Source: Pseudomonas putida
Lineage (GTDB): Bacteria > Pseudomonadota > Gammaproteobacteria > Pseudomonadales > Pseudomonadaceae
Assembly: GCF_002906855.1 (NCBI RefSeq)
Contig: NZ_MINI01000038.1
Span: 248,001 to 312,000 of the forward strand
Reading direction: 5' to 3'
DNA: 64,000 nt
Position 1 is the first letter of the stretch; every line of letters begins with the position of its first letter. Below, piece by piece: positions 36,061 to 44,120 of the stretch. The translations under genes and the position numbers were made by a program. The notes beneath the pieces were generated by a model. It worked only from the letters and a program-made list of their open reading frames with translations. It did no database searches and was not told the DNA's origin.

Positions 36061-37368
36061 TCAGGCCTTGCCGTTGGCCAATTGTGCCGGCCCAAAGTGA
36101 CAGGTGAAGGTACTGCCATGCCCCGGCACGCTGCTGATTTCCAGCTTGCCGCGGTGGCGCATCAGCACGTGCTTGACGATCGCCAGCCCAAGGCCGGTGC
36201 CGCCGGTATTCGATGCACGGCTGGAGTCGACCCGATAGAAGCGTTCGGTCAGCCGCGGCAGGTGCTTGGCGTCGATACCGACCCCGGAATCCTGCACCGA
36301 CAGGTGCGCGCCGTGTTCGTCGCCCCACCAGCGGATGCGGATGTTGCCTTCATCCTGGGTGTACTTCACGGCGTTGAACACCAGGTTGGAGAAGGCGCTG
36401 CGCAGTTCCGACTCGCTGCCCTTCAGGCGTAGGCCCGGCGCGGCCTCCAGGGTGATCTTCTGGTTACGCGGCCCGGACAGTGCCTGGGCATCCTGCTTGA
36501 TTGCGCTGAGCAAGGCATCGACCGCGACCGGCTGGTTGTCCGACGGGTAGTCGGTGGCTTCCAGCTTGGCCAGCAGCAACAGGTCGTTGAGCAGGGTCTG
36601 CATGCGCGAACCTTGTTGGGTCATCTGCTGCAGCGCCCGGGCCCAGCGCGGGTTCACGTCCTCGACGTTGTCCAGCAGGGTTTCCAGGTAGCCGGTGATC
36701 ACGGTCAGCGGCGTGCGCAGCTCGTGGGAGACGTTGGCGACGAAGTCCTTGCGCATCTGCTCGAGCTGATGGATGCGGGTGACATCGCGCACCAGCATCA
36801 GGTGCTCGTTGTTGCCGTAGCGGGTAATGTGCAGCTGCACGCGCAGGCGGTCGTTGATCGGGGAAGGGATTTCCAGCGGCTCGACGTAGTTCTCTGCCTC
36901 GAAGTATTCCTTGAAGCGCGGGTGGCGCACCAGATTGGTTACCGGCTGGCCGCCGTCCTGCGGGGTCTTGAAGCCCAGCAGCGTCTCTGCGGCGCGGTTC
37001 CACCACTCCAGGTTGCCGTCGCTGTCGAGCATGATCACCGCGTCGCGCAGCGCCGCAGTGGACTCCTGCACCCGGTCGATTACCGCCTGCAGGCGCCCGC
37101 GCACGCGCTGGTCGCGGCGCTGCAGGTGGTAGATGCTGTCGAATACCTCGCCCCACAGGCCGTAGCCATCGGGTGGTGCTTCATCGGGTTGGTGGTTGCG
37201 CAGCCAGTCGTGCAGCCGCAGCAGCTGCTTGAGGGTCCAGCCCAGGTACAGCGCCAGGCCGATGGCCAGGCTCCAGCCGTAATAGCCGCTGACCAGGCCG
37301 CCGATCAGGCAGACGGTGATCAGCAGCAACAGGTGGCGAATCAGGGTCGCGTGCCAGTTCTGGTTCAA
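36061..37368 (-). CDS. phoR: Phosphate regulon sensor histidine kinase
   Basis: A 435-residue membrane kinase that phosphorylates PhoB when phosphate is low. Two N-terminal hydrophobic helices (~9-55), a PAS domain (~95-195; VIMLDSDGNLEWWNRAAETLLG), the H-box VSHELRTPL with its histidine near 213, N-box NLVFNAVKYT and G-boxes DSGVGID and GTGLGLAIVKH. The start is TTG: AAGGA lies seven bases before the TTG at 37368, whereas the TTG at 37386 lacks one. It follows phoB in the same operon. Confidence 0.95.
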   Translation of the reverse strand: MNQNWHATLIRHLLLLITVCLIGGLVSGYYGWSLAIGLALYLGWTLKQLLRLHDWLRNHQPDEAPPDGYGLWGEVFDSIYHLQRRDQRVRGRLQAVIDRVQESTAALRDAVIMLDSDGNLEWWNRAAETLLGFKTPQDGGQPVTNLVRHPRFKEYFEAENYVEPLEIPSPINDRLRVQLHITRYGNNEHLMLVRDVTRIHQLEQMRKDFVANVSHELRTPLTVITGYLETLLDNVEDVNPRWARALQQMTQQGSRMQTLLNDLLLLAKLEATDYPSDNQPVAVDALLSAIKQDAQALSGPRNQKITLEAAPGLRLKGSESELRSAFSNLVFNAVKYTQDEGNIRIRWWGDEHGAHLSVQDSGVGIDAKHLPRLTERFYRVDSSRASNTGGTGLGLAIVKHVLMRHRGKLEISSVPGHGSTFTCHFGPAQLANGKA

Positions 37369-37416
37369 TTGACGGTCCTTGTACAACGACTTGCAGCTTG
37401 GCGCTTGAAGGCTCGA

Positions 37417-38106
37417 TCAGCTCTTGGTCGAGAAGCGGTAGCCAGTGCCCCGGACGGTTTGTACCAGATTTTCGTAGGCTTCACCCAGTGCCTTGCGCAG
37501 GCGACGGATGTGCACGTCGACGGTGCGCTCCTCGACATACACGTTGCCGCCCCACACCTGGTCGAGCAGTTGGCCGCGGGTGTAGGCGCGTTCCTGGTGA
37601 GTCATGAAGAACTGCAGCAGTCGGTATTCGGTAGGGCCCATCTCGGCCGGCTTGCCGTCGATGGTCACGCGGTGGCTGATCGGGTCGAGCAGCAGGCCAC
37701 CGACTTCGATTGGCGCTTCGCTGTCGCTCGGGCCGGTGCGACGCAGCACGGCCTTCAGGCGGGCGACCAGCTCGCGGGGCGAGAACGGCTTGGTGATGTA
37801 GTCGTCGGCGCCAACTTCCAGGCCCTGGATCTTGTTGTCCTCTTCGCCTTTGGCGGTGAGCATGATGATCGGAATGTCGCCGGTCAGTTCGTCGCGCTTC
37901 AGGCGGCGTGCCAGCTCGATGCCGGAAGTACCGGGCAGCATCCAGTCGAGCAGGATCAGGTCCGGTTTGCGGTCGACAATGATCGCGTGGGCCTGTTGCG
38001 AATTCTCCGCTTCAAGGCAGTCATAGCCGGCCATTTCCAATGCAACGGCGATCATCTCGCGAATAGGCGCTTCGTCGTCGACGATCAGAATGTTTCTGCC
38101 AACCAT
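37417..38106 (-). CDS. phoB: Phosphate regulon response regulator
   Basis: A 229-residue OmpR-type regulator: receiver with D10/D11, phospho-acceptor D54 in [11 protein letters not shown] and MLTAKGEE, and a winged-helix DNA-binding domain ([33 protein letters not shown]). It activates genes with Pho boxes, here pstS, pstC and probably itself. GGGAGAGG precedes the ATG at 38106. Confidence 0.97.
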   Translation of the reverse strand: MVGRNILIVDDEAPIREMIAVALEMAGYDCLEAENSQQAHAIIVDRKPDLILLDWMLPGTSGIELARRLKRDELTGDIPIIMLTAKGEEDNKIQGLEVGADDYITKPFSPRELVARLKAVLRRTGPSDSEAPIEVGGLLLDPISHRVTIDGKPAEMGPTEYRLLQFFMTHQERAYTRGQLLDQVWGGNVYVEERTVDVHIRRLRKALGEAYENLVQTVRGTGYRFSTKS

Positions 38107-38155
38107 GCTCAAAACCTCTCCCAGTAATCGTGTCTTGGCCCGCATTAGATAACGG

Positions 38156-38177
38156 AATTATTGCAGCTGTGTGACAG
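38156..38177 (-). promoter_or_regulatory. Pho box upstream of phoB
   Basis: On the minus strand CTGTCACACAG is followed directly by CTGCAATAATT, two PhoB-like 11-mers, 50 bp upstream of the phoB ATG, with TATCTAAT about 10 bp downstream as a possible -10. This suggests autoregulation. Confidence 0.65.
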
Positions 38178-38280
38178 GGTGTTGGCCGTTCTGGCGACAT
38201 TCCATGACTGGGCTAGGCTTCACAGGGCCGTTGCGGCGGCAAACAGAATGCAATCCACCCCCGAATTCATGGTGATTCCA

Positions 38281-38649
38281 ATGACACGACATACGCTGAG
38301 CTGGATGGCCCTTTTCGCTGCACTGGCGCTTCCGGGGGTGGCGTCCGCCCACCATGCCATGGAAAAAGACGGCATGTGGGTCGACCACGAAGGCATGACG
38401 CTGTACACGTTCGACAAGGATGCAGGCGGCAAGTCGATGTGCAGTGGTGATTGTGCGACCAACTGGCCTCCACTGATGGTCGAGAAGGGCGAGAAGGCTG
38501 AAGGCAAGTGGACACAGATCAAGCGTGACGACGGCAAGATGCAGTGGGCCTATGACGGCAAGCCGCTGTACACCTTCGTCAAGGACAAGAAGGCCGGGGA
38601 CATGACCGGTGATGGCATGAAGGACGTCTGGCATGTCGCCAGGCCGTAA
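38281..38649 (+). CDS. Secreted protein with two YxFxxD repeats (COG4315)
   Basis: A 122-residue exported protein with a signal peptide (MTRHTLSWMALFAALALPGVASA). The mature part holds two copies of the repeat LYTFDKDAGGKSMCSGDCATNW and LYTFVKDKKAGDMTGDGMKDVW, the Yx(F/W)xxD motif of COG4315. Two cysteines (CSGDC) may bind metal or form a disulfide. Function unknown; the family is sometimes labelled lipoprotein, but no lipobox is visible here. Divergent from phoB. Confidence 0.85.
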   Translation: MTRHTLSWMALFAALALPGVASAHHAMEKDGMWVDHEGMTLYTFDKDAGGKSMCSGDCATNWPPLMVEKGEKAEGKWTQIKRDDGKMQWAYDGKPLYTFVKDKKAGDMTGDGMKDVWHVARP

Positions 38650-38663
38650 AAGCTGACACTTGG

Positions 38664-38697
38664 CCCTGTGGGAGCGAGCTCACCCGCTCCCACAGGG
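38664..38697. terminator. REP-type hairpin between convergent genes
   Basis: CCCTGTGGGAGCG and CGCTCCCACAGGG form a perfect 13-bp stem with an 8-base loop, between the YxFxxD protein gene and ubiA. It probably terminates both. Confidence 0.75.
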
Positions 38698-38707
38698 GAG
38701 GTAAGGA

Positions 38708-39598
38708 TCAGCGCAGGGCGTAATCCAGTACCACCCCGATGAACACCAGCAACCCCGCCCAGTGATTGTGCAGAAACGCCTTGAAGCACGACTCGCGGTC
38801 CAGCTTGCGCGTCGACCAGTATTCCCAGGCGAAGCACACCGCGGCACCCAGCAACCCCAGGTGGAACCAGCCGCCCAGCTCGAAACGGCTACCCGCCAGT
38901 AGCAGGCAGCCCAGCGATAGCAACTGCAATGTCAGGATGATCGTTCGGTCTGCATCGCCGAACAGGATCGCGGTCGATTTCACCCCGATCTTCAGGTCGT
39001 CATCACGGTCGACCATGGCGTAGTAGGTGTCGTAACCCACCGTCCACAGCAGGTTGGCGATGTACAGCAGCCAGGCACTGGCCGGCAACTCGCCCCCGGC
39101 TGCGGTAAAGGCCATGGGAATGCCCCAGGAATACGCGGCACCCAGCACCACCTGCGGGTAATAGGTGTAGCGCTTCATGAACGGGTAGCAGAACGCTAGC
39201 GCCACCGCGCCGAACGACAGCCACACGGTCCGGCTGTTGGTGCACAGCACCAGCAGGAAGCTCACCCCGACCAGGATGGCGAACAACGCCAGCGCCTCGC
39301 GCGATTTGACCCGGCCACTGGCCAGCGGGCGGTCGGCAGTACGTTTGACGTGGCCATCGACCTTGCGGTCGGCGAAGTCGTTGATGCAGCAGCCGGCGGC
39401 GCGCATCAGCACCACGCCCAGGCCGAAGATCAGCACGTTGGCGAAGGTTGGCGAACCGTGCCCGGCAATCCATACCGCTGACAGGGTCGGCCAGAGCAGC
39501 AGATAAATGCCGATCGGCCGGTCCATGCGGCTGAGCTGGACGAAGTCCCAGGCCCGTGGGTGCAGGCGGTTGAGCGACTTGAGCAGTTGCAGGTACAT
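38708..39598 (-). CDS. ubiA: 4-hydroxybenzoate octaprenyltransferase
   Basis: Prenylates 4-hydroxybenzoate in ubiquinone synthesis. A 296-residue polytopic membrane protein with the first Asp-rich motif NDFADRKVD (73-81) and the second around [12 protein letters not shown] (~190). The ATG overlaps the ubiC stop by one base, indicating translational coupling of successive steps. Confidence 0.96.
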   Translation of the reverse strand: MYLQLLKSLNRLHPRAWDFVQLSRMDRPIGIYLLLWPTLSAVWIAGHGSPTFANVLIFGLGVVLMRAAGCCINDFADRKVDGHVKRTADRPLASGRVKSREALALFAILVGVSFLLVLCTNSRTVWLSFGAVALAFCYPFMKRYTYYPQVVLGAAYSWGIPMAFTAAGGELPASAWLLYIANLLWTVGYDTYYAMVDRDDDLKIGVKSTAILFGDADRTIILTLQLLSLGCLLLAGSRFELGGWFHLGLLGAAVCFAWEYWSTRKLDRESCFKAFLHNHWAGLLVFIGVVLDYALR

Positions 39599-40155
39599 CA
39601 GCGGTTCTCCTCCTTGGCCGCTTGCCACAGTGTAGGCAGGAAAACCTCGGCCACCAGCAGATCGAGGCCGTCACGGGCGAAGCGCGAGCGGCGCCCCCAC
39701 AAGCCGGCTTGTGCGGCATTGGCTGGCAACCAGCCTTGTGGATAACGGCACACTTCGAGCGGGTGGCGAATGAACGCCTGGTCGCAGAACAGCAGTTCGC
39801 CCAGCGAGCGGCTGCCCAGGGTTTCCAGGTCCAGCCCGCCCCGTTCCAGGGCGCTGCGGCTGGCCACGCTGCGGGCGAACACCCAAGGTTCGCCATGCCC
39901 GCGCAGGAACACTTCGCGCACCCAGCCTTCGGCGCCTGGAGCGATATTCAGCGCCAGACATTCGTCATCGCGCAGCGGTTGCCAGCCTTCGAACAGGGGG
40001 GTGACACTGAAGTGGTCCTGGGACAGCTGGGTGAGGCGGCGAGTCAGGGAGCCTTCGTCGAACAGCCAGGCCAGGGTTGGCTGGTCGATTTCAGTGGCCA
40101 GCTGTGAATACGGCAGCCACGCGAGAGCGGCTGCTTGCGGGGATTCGTACGACAC
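39598..40155 (-). CDS. ubiC: Chorismate lyase
   Basis: Splits chorismate to 4-hydroxybenzoate and pyruvate, the first committed step to ubiquinone. 185 residues. The family pattern is visible: [13 protein letters not shown] near the N-terminus, [12 protein letters not shown] with the catalytic arginine region, and [18 protein letters not shown]. The start is GTG at 40155 (SYESPQ follows); the long upstream frame is antisense to rubredoxin reductase and is not real. The ribosome-binding site is weak. Operon with ubiA. Confidence 0.93.
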   Translation of the reverse strand: MSYESPQAAALAWLPYSQLATEIDQPTLAWLFDEGSLTRRLTQLSQDHFSVTPLFEGWQPLRDDECLALNIAPGAEGWVREVFLRGHGEPWVFARSVASRSALERGGLDLETLGSRSLGELLFCDQAFIRHPLEVCRYPQGWLPANAAQAGLWGRRSRFARDGLDLLVAEVFLPTLWQAAKEENR

Positions 40156-40268
40156 GTCGGTATGCTTGATTACAGCCAGAGAGGCGGCGAGCTTAGCATG
40201 ATTGCCCCGACTGCTTGCATAATGGCCGGCTACAACAAAGCCTGAGCGACAACGAGGAAAAAGACCTG

Positions 40269-40436
40269 ATGAAAAAGTGGCAGTGTATTGTCTGTGGCCT
40301 GATCTATGACGAAGCCGAAGGCTGGCCGGATGACGGCATCCCGCCCGGTACTCGCTGGGAAGACGTGCCGGCAGACTGGCTGTGCCCTGACTGCGGCGTG
40401 GGCAAGAGCGACTTCGAAATGATCTCCATCGGCTGA
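40269..40436 (+). CDS. rubA: Rubredoxin
   Basis: 55-residue iron-sulfur electron carrier. The four cysteine ligands are C6 and C9 (CIVCG) and C39 and C42 (CPDCG), with [19 protein letters not shown] between. It passes electrons from the reductase encoded 16 bases downstream to alkane hydroxylase or oxidative-stress reductases. Only one rubredoxin gene is present here, while P. aeruginosa has two in tandem. Confidence 0.97.
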   Translation: MKKWQCIVCGLIYDEAEGWPDDGIPPGTRWEDVPADWLCPDCGVGKSDFEMISIG

Positions 40437-40452
40437 TAGAGGAAAGCAGCGC

Positions 40453-41601
40453 ATGACGTCCCCCGTGGTAATCATTGGTACCGGCCTGGCCGGCTACAAC
40501 CTGGCCCGTGAATTCCGCAAGCTCGATGGCGACACGCCGCTGCTGCTGATTACCGCCGACGATGGCCGTTCCTACTCCAAGCCCATGCTCTCCACCGGTT
40601 TTGCCAAGCACAAGGACGCCGATGGGCTGTGCATGGCCGAACCTGGCGTGATGGCCGAGCAGCTCAAGGCCGAGATCCGCACCCATACCCGCATCAGCGG
40701 TATCGACCCGGGCCACAAGCGCCTGTGGATCGGTGAAGAGGCGATCGCGTATCGCGACCTGGTACTGGCCTGGGGGGCGCAGACCGTGCGAGTGCCGATC
40801 GAAGGCGATGGTGCCGAGCGGGTATTCCCGATCAACGACCTTGAAGACTACGCGCGCTTCCGGGCCGCTGCTGCGGGCAAGCAGCGCGTGCTGATTCTCG
40901 GTGCCGGCCTGATCGGTTGCGAGTTCGCCAACGACATGCACCTGGGCGGTTTCGAGGTCGACGTGGTGGCGCCTTGCGAGCAGGTCATGCCGACCTTGTT
41001 GCACCCGGCGGCCGCCGCTGCCGTGCAAGCCGGCCTGGAAGGGCTGGGCGTACGCTTCCACCTCGGCCCGGTGCTGACGCGCTTGCAACAGGCGGGTGAA
41101 GGGCTTGAGGCGCATCTGTCCGATGGACAAGTGATCACCTGCGACCTGGTGGTATCGGCCATCGGCCTGCGCCCACGTACCGACCTCGCCGCTGCCGCCG
41201 GGTTGCAGACCAATCGCGGCGTGGTCGTGGACCGCCAACTGCGTACCTCGCACAACAATATTTTCGCCCTTGGCGACTGCGCCGAAGTCGACGGTATCAA
41301 CCTGCTCTACGTCATGCCGTTGATGGCCTGCGCCCGTGCCCTGGCGCAGACCCTGGCCGGCAACCCGACCCCGGTCAGCTATGGGCCGATGCCGATCACC
41401 GTGAAGACCCCGGCGTGCCCGCTGGTGGTATCTCCGCCGCCAGTGGGCCGTGAAGGCAACTGGCAGGTCGAAGGGCAGGGTAGCGACCTCAAAGTGCTCT
41501 GCCATGCTAGCGACGGGCAGTTGCTCGGCTATGCCCTGACCGGCAGCGCCGTCATGGAAAAGCTGGCGCTGAATCGGCAGTTACCCGCCCTGATGGCGTA
41601 A
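40453..41601 (+). CDS. rubB: Rubredoxin-NAD(+) reductase
   Basis: A 382-residue FAD enzyme passing electrons from NADH to rubredoxin. The FAD-binding [12 protein letters not shown] is at the N-terminus, the NAD-binding [12 protein letters not shown] near residues 145-156, and the second FAD motif around [13 protein letters not shown]. It is the second gene of the rubredoxin operon and is of AlkT/RubB type without a fused rubredoxin. Confidence 0.94.
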   Translation: MTSPVVIIGTGLAGYNLAREFRKLDGDTPLLLITADDGRSYSKPMLSTGFAKHKDADGLCMAEPGVMAEQLKAEIRTHTRISGIDPGHKRLWIGEEAIAYRDLVLAWGAQTVRVPIEGDGAERVFPINDLEDYARFRAAAAGKQRVLILGAGLIGCEFANDMHLGGFEVDVVAPCEQVMPTLLHPAAAAAVQAGLEGLGVRFHLGPVLTRLQQAGEGLEAHLSDGQVITCDLVVSAIGLRPRTDLAAAAGLQTNRGVVVDRQLRTSHNNIFALGDCAEVDGINLLYVMPLMACARALAQTLAGNPTPVSYGPMPITVKTPACPLVVSPPPVGREGNWQVEGQGSDLKVLCHASDGQLLGYALTGSAVMEKLALNRQLPALMA

Positions 41602-41788
41602 ATAGCGGGCGTTCTGTCGGATTTATCCTGTTGTTGTCAGCACAATGGCCGCCCAGATACTGGCGCGGCCTCGGTGGGCGTGCCATTCTCAGTTCCGTCT
41701 GCCGCAGATTAGAGCCTGCGGTGCCTTGAACGCTGCTTCAATGGCAGCACGGCATAACAACAAGAAATCCCGTCAAAGAGGCTTCACT

Positions 41789-42085
41789 ATGCGCAAACCA
41801 GAACTCGCCGCCGTCATCGCCGAAAAGGCTGATCTGACCAAGGAAAAGGCCAATTTGGTGCTGAACGCGATTCTCGACAGTATCACCGGAGCCCTGGACA
41901 AGGACACGGTCACCCTGGTCGGTTTCGGCACCTTTGAAAAACGTCATCGTGGTGCCCGCACTGGCAAGAATCCACAAACCGGTGAGCCGGTGAAGATCAA
42001 GGCCAGCAATACCGTTGCCTTCAAGCCTGGCAAGAATTTGCGCGACAGCGTCAACGTACCGGCCAAGCCAGCCAAGAAAAAGTGA
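41789..42085 (+). CDS. hupA: HU-family nucleoid-associated protein
   Basis: 98-residue DNA-bending protein. The N-terminal helices MRKPELAAVIAEKADLTKEK and the DNA-binding arm GFGTFEKRHRGARTGKNPQTGEPVKI with its intercalating proline region are typical of HU. The C-terminal lysine tail (PAKPAKKK) is slightly longer than in E. coli HU. Single-gene unit with a terminator. Confidence 0.95.
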   Translation: MRKPELAAVIAEKADLTKEKANLVLNAILDSITGALDKDTVTLVGFGTFEKRHRGARTGKNPQTGEPVKIKASNTVAFKPGKNLRDSVNVPAKPAKKK

Positions 42086-42114
42086 TCGACTGCTGACCCT
42101 CAGTGTCATCCAAG

Positions 42115-42134
42115 CGGGCGCCCCAGGGCGCCCG
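42115..42134 (+). terminator. Terminator-like hairpin after the HU gene
   Basis: CGGGCGCC-CCAG-GGCGCCCG is a perfect 8-bp stem, followed after a few bases by ATTTT. Confidence 0.7.
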
Positions 42135-42230
42135 TATGCATTTTGGAGGCTAAGTGTTGCGAACTTGCGTAATAAGTTCAGGAAAAGGATAAACTGCGCG
42201 CTTCAGTCATTATTTATTCGAGGCGCGCTG

Positions 42231-42605
42231 ATGAAGTTTCGCTTTCTTCTCTGGGCCATGGGGCTGCTGATGGCCCGGGCCAGCCGCAACAACCCGGCAT
42301 TCCAGCAGCAACTCAAGGACAAGGACCTGGTGTTCCAGATGCAGACGCTGGACGGCAAGGTGGCGCGGCACTTCATCGTCAGCGGCGAGCGCATCAGCAG
42401 CAAAGGCGGCAGCCATCCGCAGCCGGCCTTCGCCATCGCCTTCAAGGACGCGGCCTATGGCTTTGCGACGATGCAGGCGAGCAACAAGCAGCTGGCGTTC
42501 ATGCAGGGCATTCAGGACAAGAACATCCAGATCAAGGGCAACCCGGCGCTGGTGATGTGGTTCCAGGGGCTGATGAAGTACCTCAAGCCCAAGAAGAAAG
42601 GCTGA
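42231..42605 (+). CDS. SCP2-like sterol-carrier-domain protein
   Basis: 124 residues. The N-terminus (MKFRFLLWAMGLLMARASR) is hydrophobic then basic and may be a membrane anchor. The rest resembles an SCP2 lipid-binding domain: FQMQTLDGKVARHFIVSGERIS, PAFAIAFKDAAYGFATMQ, IKGNPALVMWFQGLM. Such domains bind lipids or acyl-CoA; the role in pseudomonads is unknown. It holds the same place as PA5347. Confidence 0.75.
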   Translation: MKFRFLLWAMGLLMARASRNNPAFQQQLKDKDLVFQMQTLDGKVARHFIVSGERISSKGGSHPQPAFAIAFKDAAYGFATMQASNKQLAFMQGIQDKNIQIKGNPALVMWFQGLMKYLKPKKKG

Positions 42606-42612
42606 AATCGCC

Positions 42613-42631
42613 GGGGCTGCAAAGCAGCCCC
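42613..42631. terminator. Hairpin between convergent SCP2-like and HDOD genes
   Basis: GGGGCTGC-AAA-GCAGCCCC is a perfect 8-bp stem between the two stop codons. No T-run. Confidence 0.65.
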
Positions 42632-42638
42632 AATGGCC

Positions 42639-44042
42639 TCAATGCGGGGCGTTGAGTTGCGACGCCAGATCCCGCAACAAGGCCTCGGCCTCGAGCACCT
42701 TGTTCACCGCTTCCTCCGCCTTGTCCCGGGTGAGCCCCAGGCGCTCCAGCAGTTCATCGGGAATCTGCTCCTGTGGCCCCGAACCAATCCCCCGCGAGCG
42801 CAACAGGCGAGTTGCCAGGCACACCAGGTTGGGGTACGCCGAGTATTCGCCGTCATACGCCGGGTCATGCTGGAAACGCAGCGCGGTCGACAACTCTTCG
42901 GGCATGTCCCAAAGCTTCATCAGCCAGGCGCCGATCTGCTCGCGGCTGATGCCCAGCAGGTGTTGTTCCACGTAGGTGTGGCACAGGTGCGGGTTGACCT
43001 CCAGATGGCGGCAGATCAACGAGAAGTGCGGTGGGAATACATGCGCCAGCAGCAGGTAGCCGAAGTTGTGCAGCAGCCCTGCCAGGTAGGTCAGGCCGGC
43101 TTCCGGGCGTTCGGCGCGCGGCATGGCGCGGGTCAGGCCTTCGATGATGGCTGCGGTGTAGATCGACTGCTGCCAGTACGGCGTGGCCTGCTGCGGGTGG
43201 TCCTTGGGCAGGCTCAGCGTCTTGCCCAGCGCCAGGCCAAGGGCCAGGTTGATCACCAGGTCGAAGCCCAGTACTCGGACAATGGCGTCTTCTACCGAGC
43301 GGATCTTGCCGGGTGAGGCGTAGTAGGGTGAAGCGGCCCAGCTGACCACCTGGGCGGCCAGGGCCGGGTCGGTTTCGACCACGCCGGTGATGTCGTCGAT
43401 GCTGGCGTTGGGGTCGACCCGCAGCTTGATGATCTTCTGTGCGGTGTCAGCCAGTGGCGGGATCTCGATGGTCTCTTCCAGGCGCTTCTGGATGCGCCGG
43501 GCCGTGAAGGCCTGGACTGCCTGGGTGATTTCCTTGGGGTCGTCATCCGGACGATCGAGGTTGGGGCGGATATCGCGCACAGGTTGGCCGAAAGTGCCGG
43601 CACTGGCCTTGGCGAGCATGCGCTTGAAATCATCACGGCGCACTTTCAGCAGCAGGCCGTCCTCACCGGACTGGATGAACAGGTCTTCGGCCTCGAGCAG
43701 CTTGCCTTCGTACAGGCAGGGCGAGCTGGTCAGGGCCGGAATGGCCGGCAAGGCCTTGAGCTGGTGCTTGTCGAGCATCTGCTTGAGGCGTGGCAACGGC
43801 ACGGCCTTGAGCTTGCGACCGGTCAACTCTTCGAGACGGTTGAGGTCCAGTAGCTTGCTCTGCGGGAACAGCACCAGCAGGGCGCCGATCTCGTCGTCGA
43901 GCAGGACCGCCTGCACTCGGGACGCGGCTGGCAGCTCCGGATGTTCCGCTACCTCTTCGAAGGCAACGCGCACTTTTTCGAGCAACAGCCGGATGACAGA
44001 CGGTGCGTGTGGGGTTGCGGTGTCCAGGGCAACTTCAGTCAT
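42639..44042 (-). CDS. YbaK-like domain fused to HDOD domain
   Basis: A 467-residue protein. Residues ~1-150 resemble a YbaK/aminoacyl-tRNA deacylase-like fold (VLLDDEIGALLVLFPQSKLLDLNRLEELTGRKLKAVP). Residues ~195-400 are an HDOD domain, an HD-like domain without the metal-binding His-Asp pair (IPPLADTAQKIIKLRVDPNASIDDITGVVETDPALAAQVVSWA, LAGLLHNFGYLLLAHVFPPHF). HDOD proteins act in signalling, often with c-di-GMP. The ATG at 44042 was chosen over one five codons upstream. Confidence 0.85.
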   Translation of the reverse strand: MTEVALDTATPHAPSVIRLLLEKVRVAFEEVAEHPELPAASRVQAVLLDDEIGALLVLFPQSKLLDLNRLEELTGRKLKAVPLPRLKQMLDKHQLKALPAIPALTSSPCLYEGKLLEAEDLFIQSGEDGLLLKVRRDDFKRMLAKASAGTFGQPVRDIRPNLDRPDDDPKEITQAVQAFTARRIQKRLEETIEIPPLADTAQKIIKLRVDPNASIDDITGVVETDPALAAQVVSWAASPYYASPGKIRSVEDAIVRVLGFDLVINLALGLALGKTLSLPKDHPQQATPYWQQSIYTAAIIEGLTRAMPRAERPEAGLTYLAGLLHNFGYLLLAHVFPPHFSLICRHLEVNPHLCHTYVEQHLLGISREQIGAWLMKLWDMPEELSTALRFQHDPAYDGEYSAYPNLVCLATRLLRSRGIGSGPQEQIPDELLERLGLTRDKAEEAVNKVLEAEALLRDLASQLNAPH

Positions 44043-44120
44043 GGTCTGTATCCACAAATTCTTTTAAACGCGAAGTATAACCAGCCTGTTGGCAAAGCTG
44101 GGTCCATTCTGGTACAGGCG

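Noticed and set aside
35933..36328. 132-residue extension of the CNNM/CBS protein
   Set aside because: It crosses the phoR terminator and the 3' end of phoR on the same strand; the ATG at 35932 gives the family N-terminus.
39737..39745. Consensus DnaA box TGTGGATAA inside ubiC
   Set aside because: Isolated; a single match in 64 kb of both strands is expected by chance, unlike the cluster in mocR.
40156..41505. Long N-terminal extension of ubiC
   Set aside because: It runs antisense through rubredoxin and its reductase and has no resemblance to chorismate lyase; the 185-residue form from GTG at 40155 has the family size.
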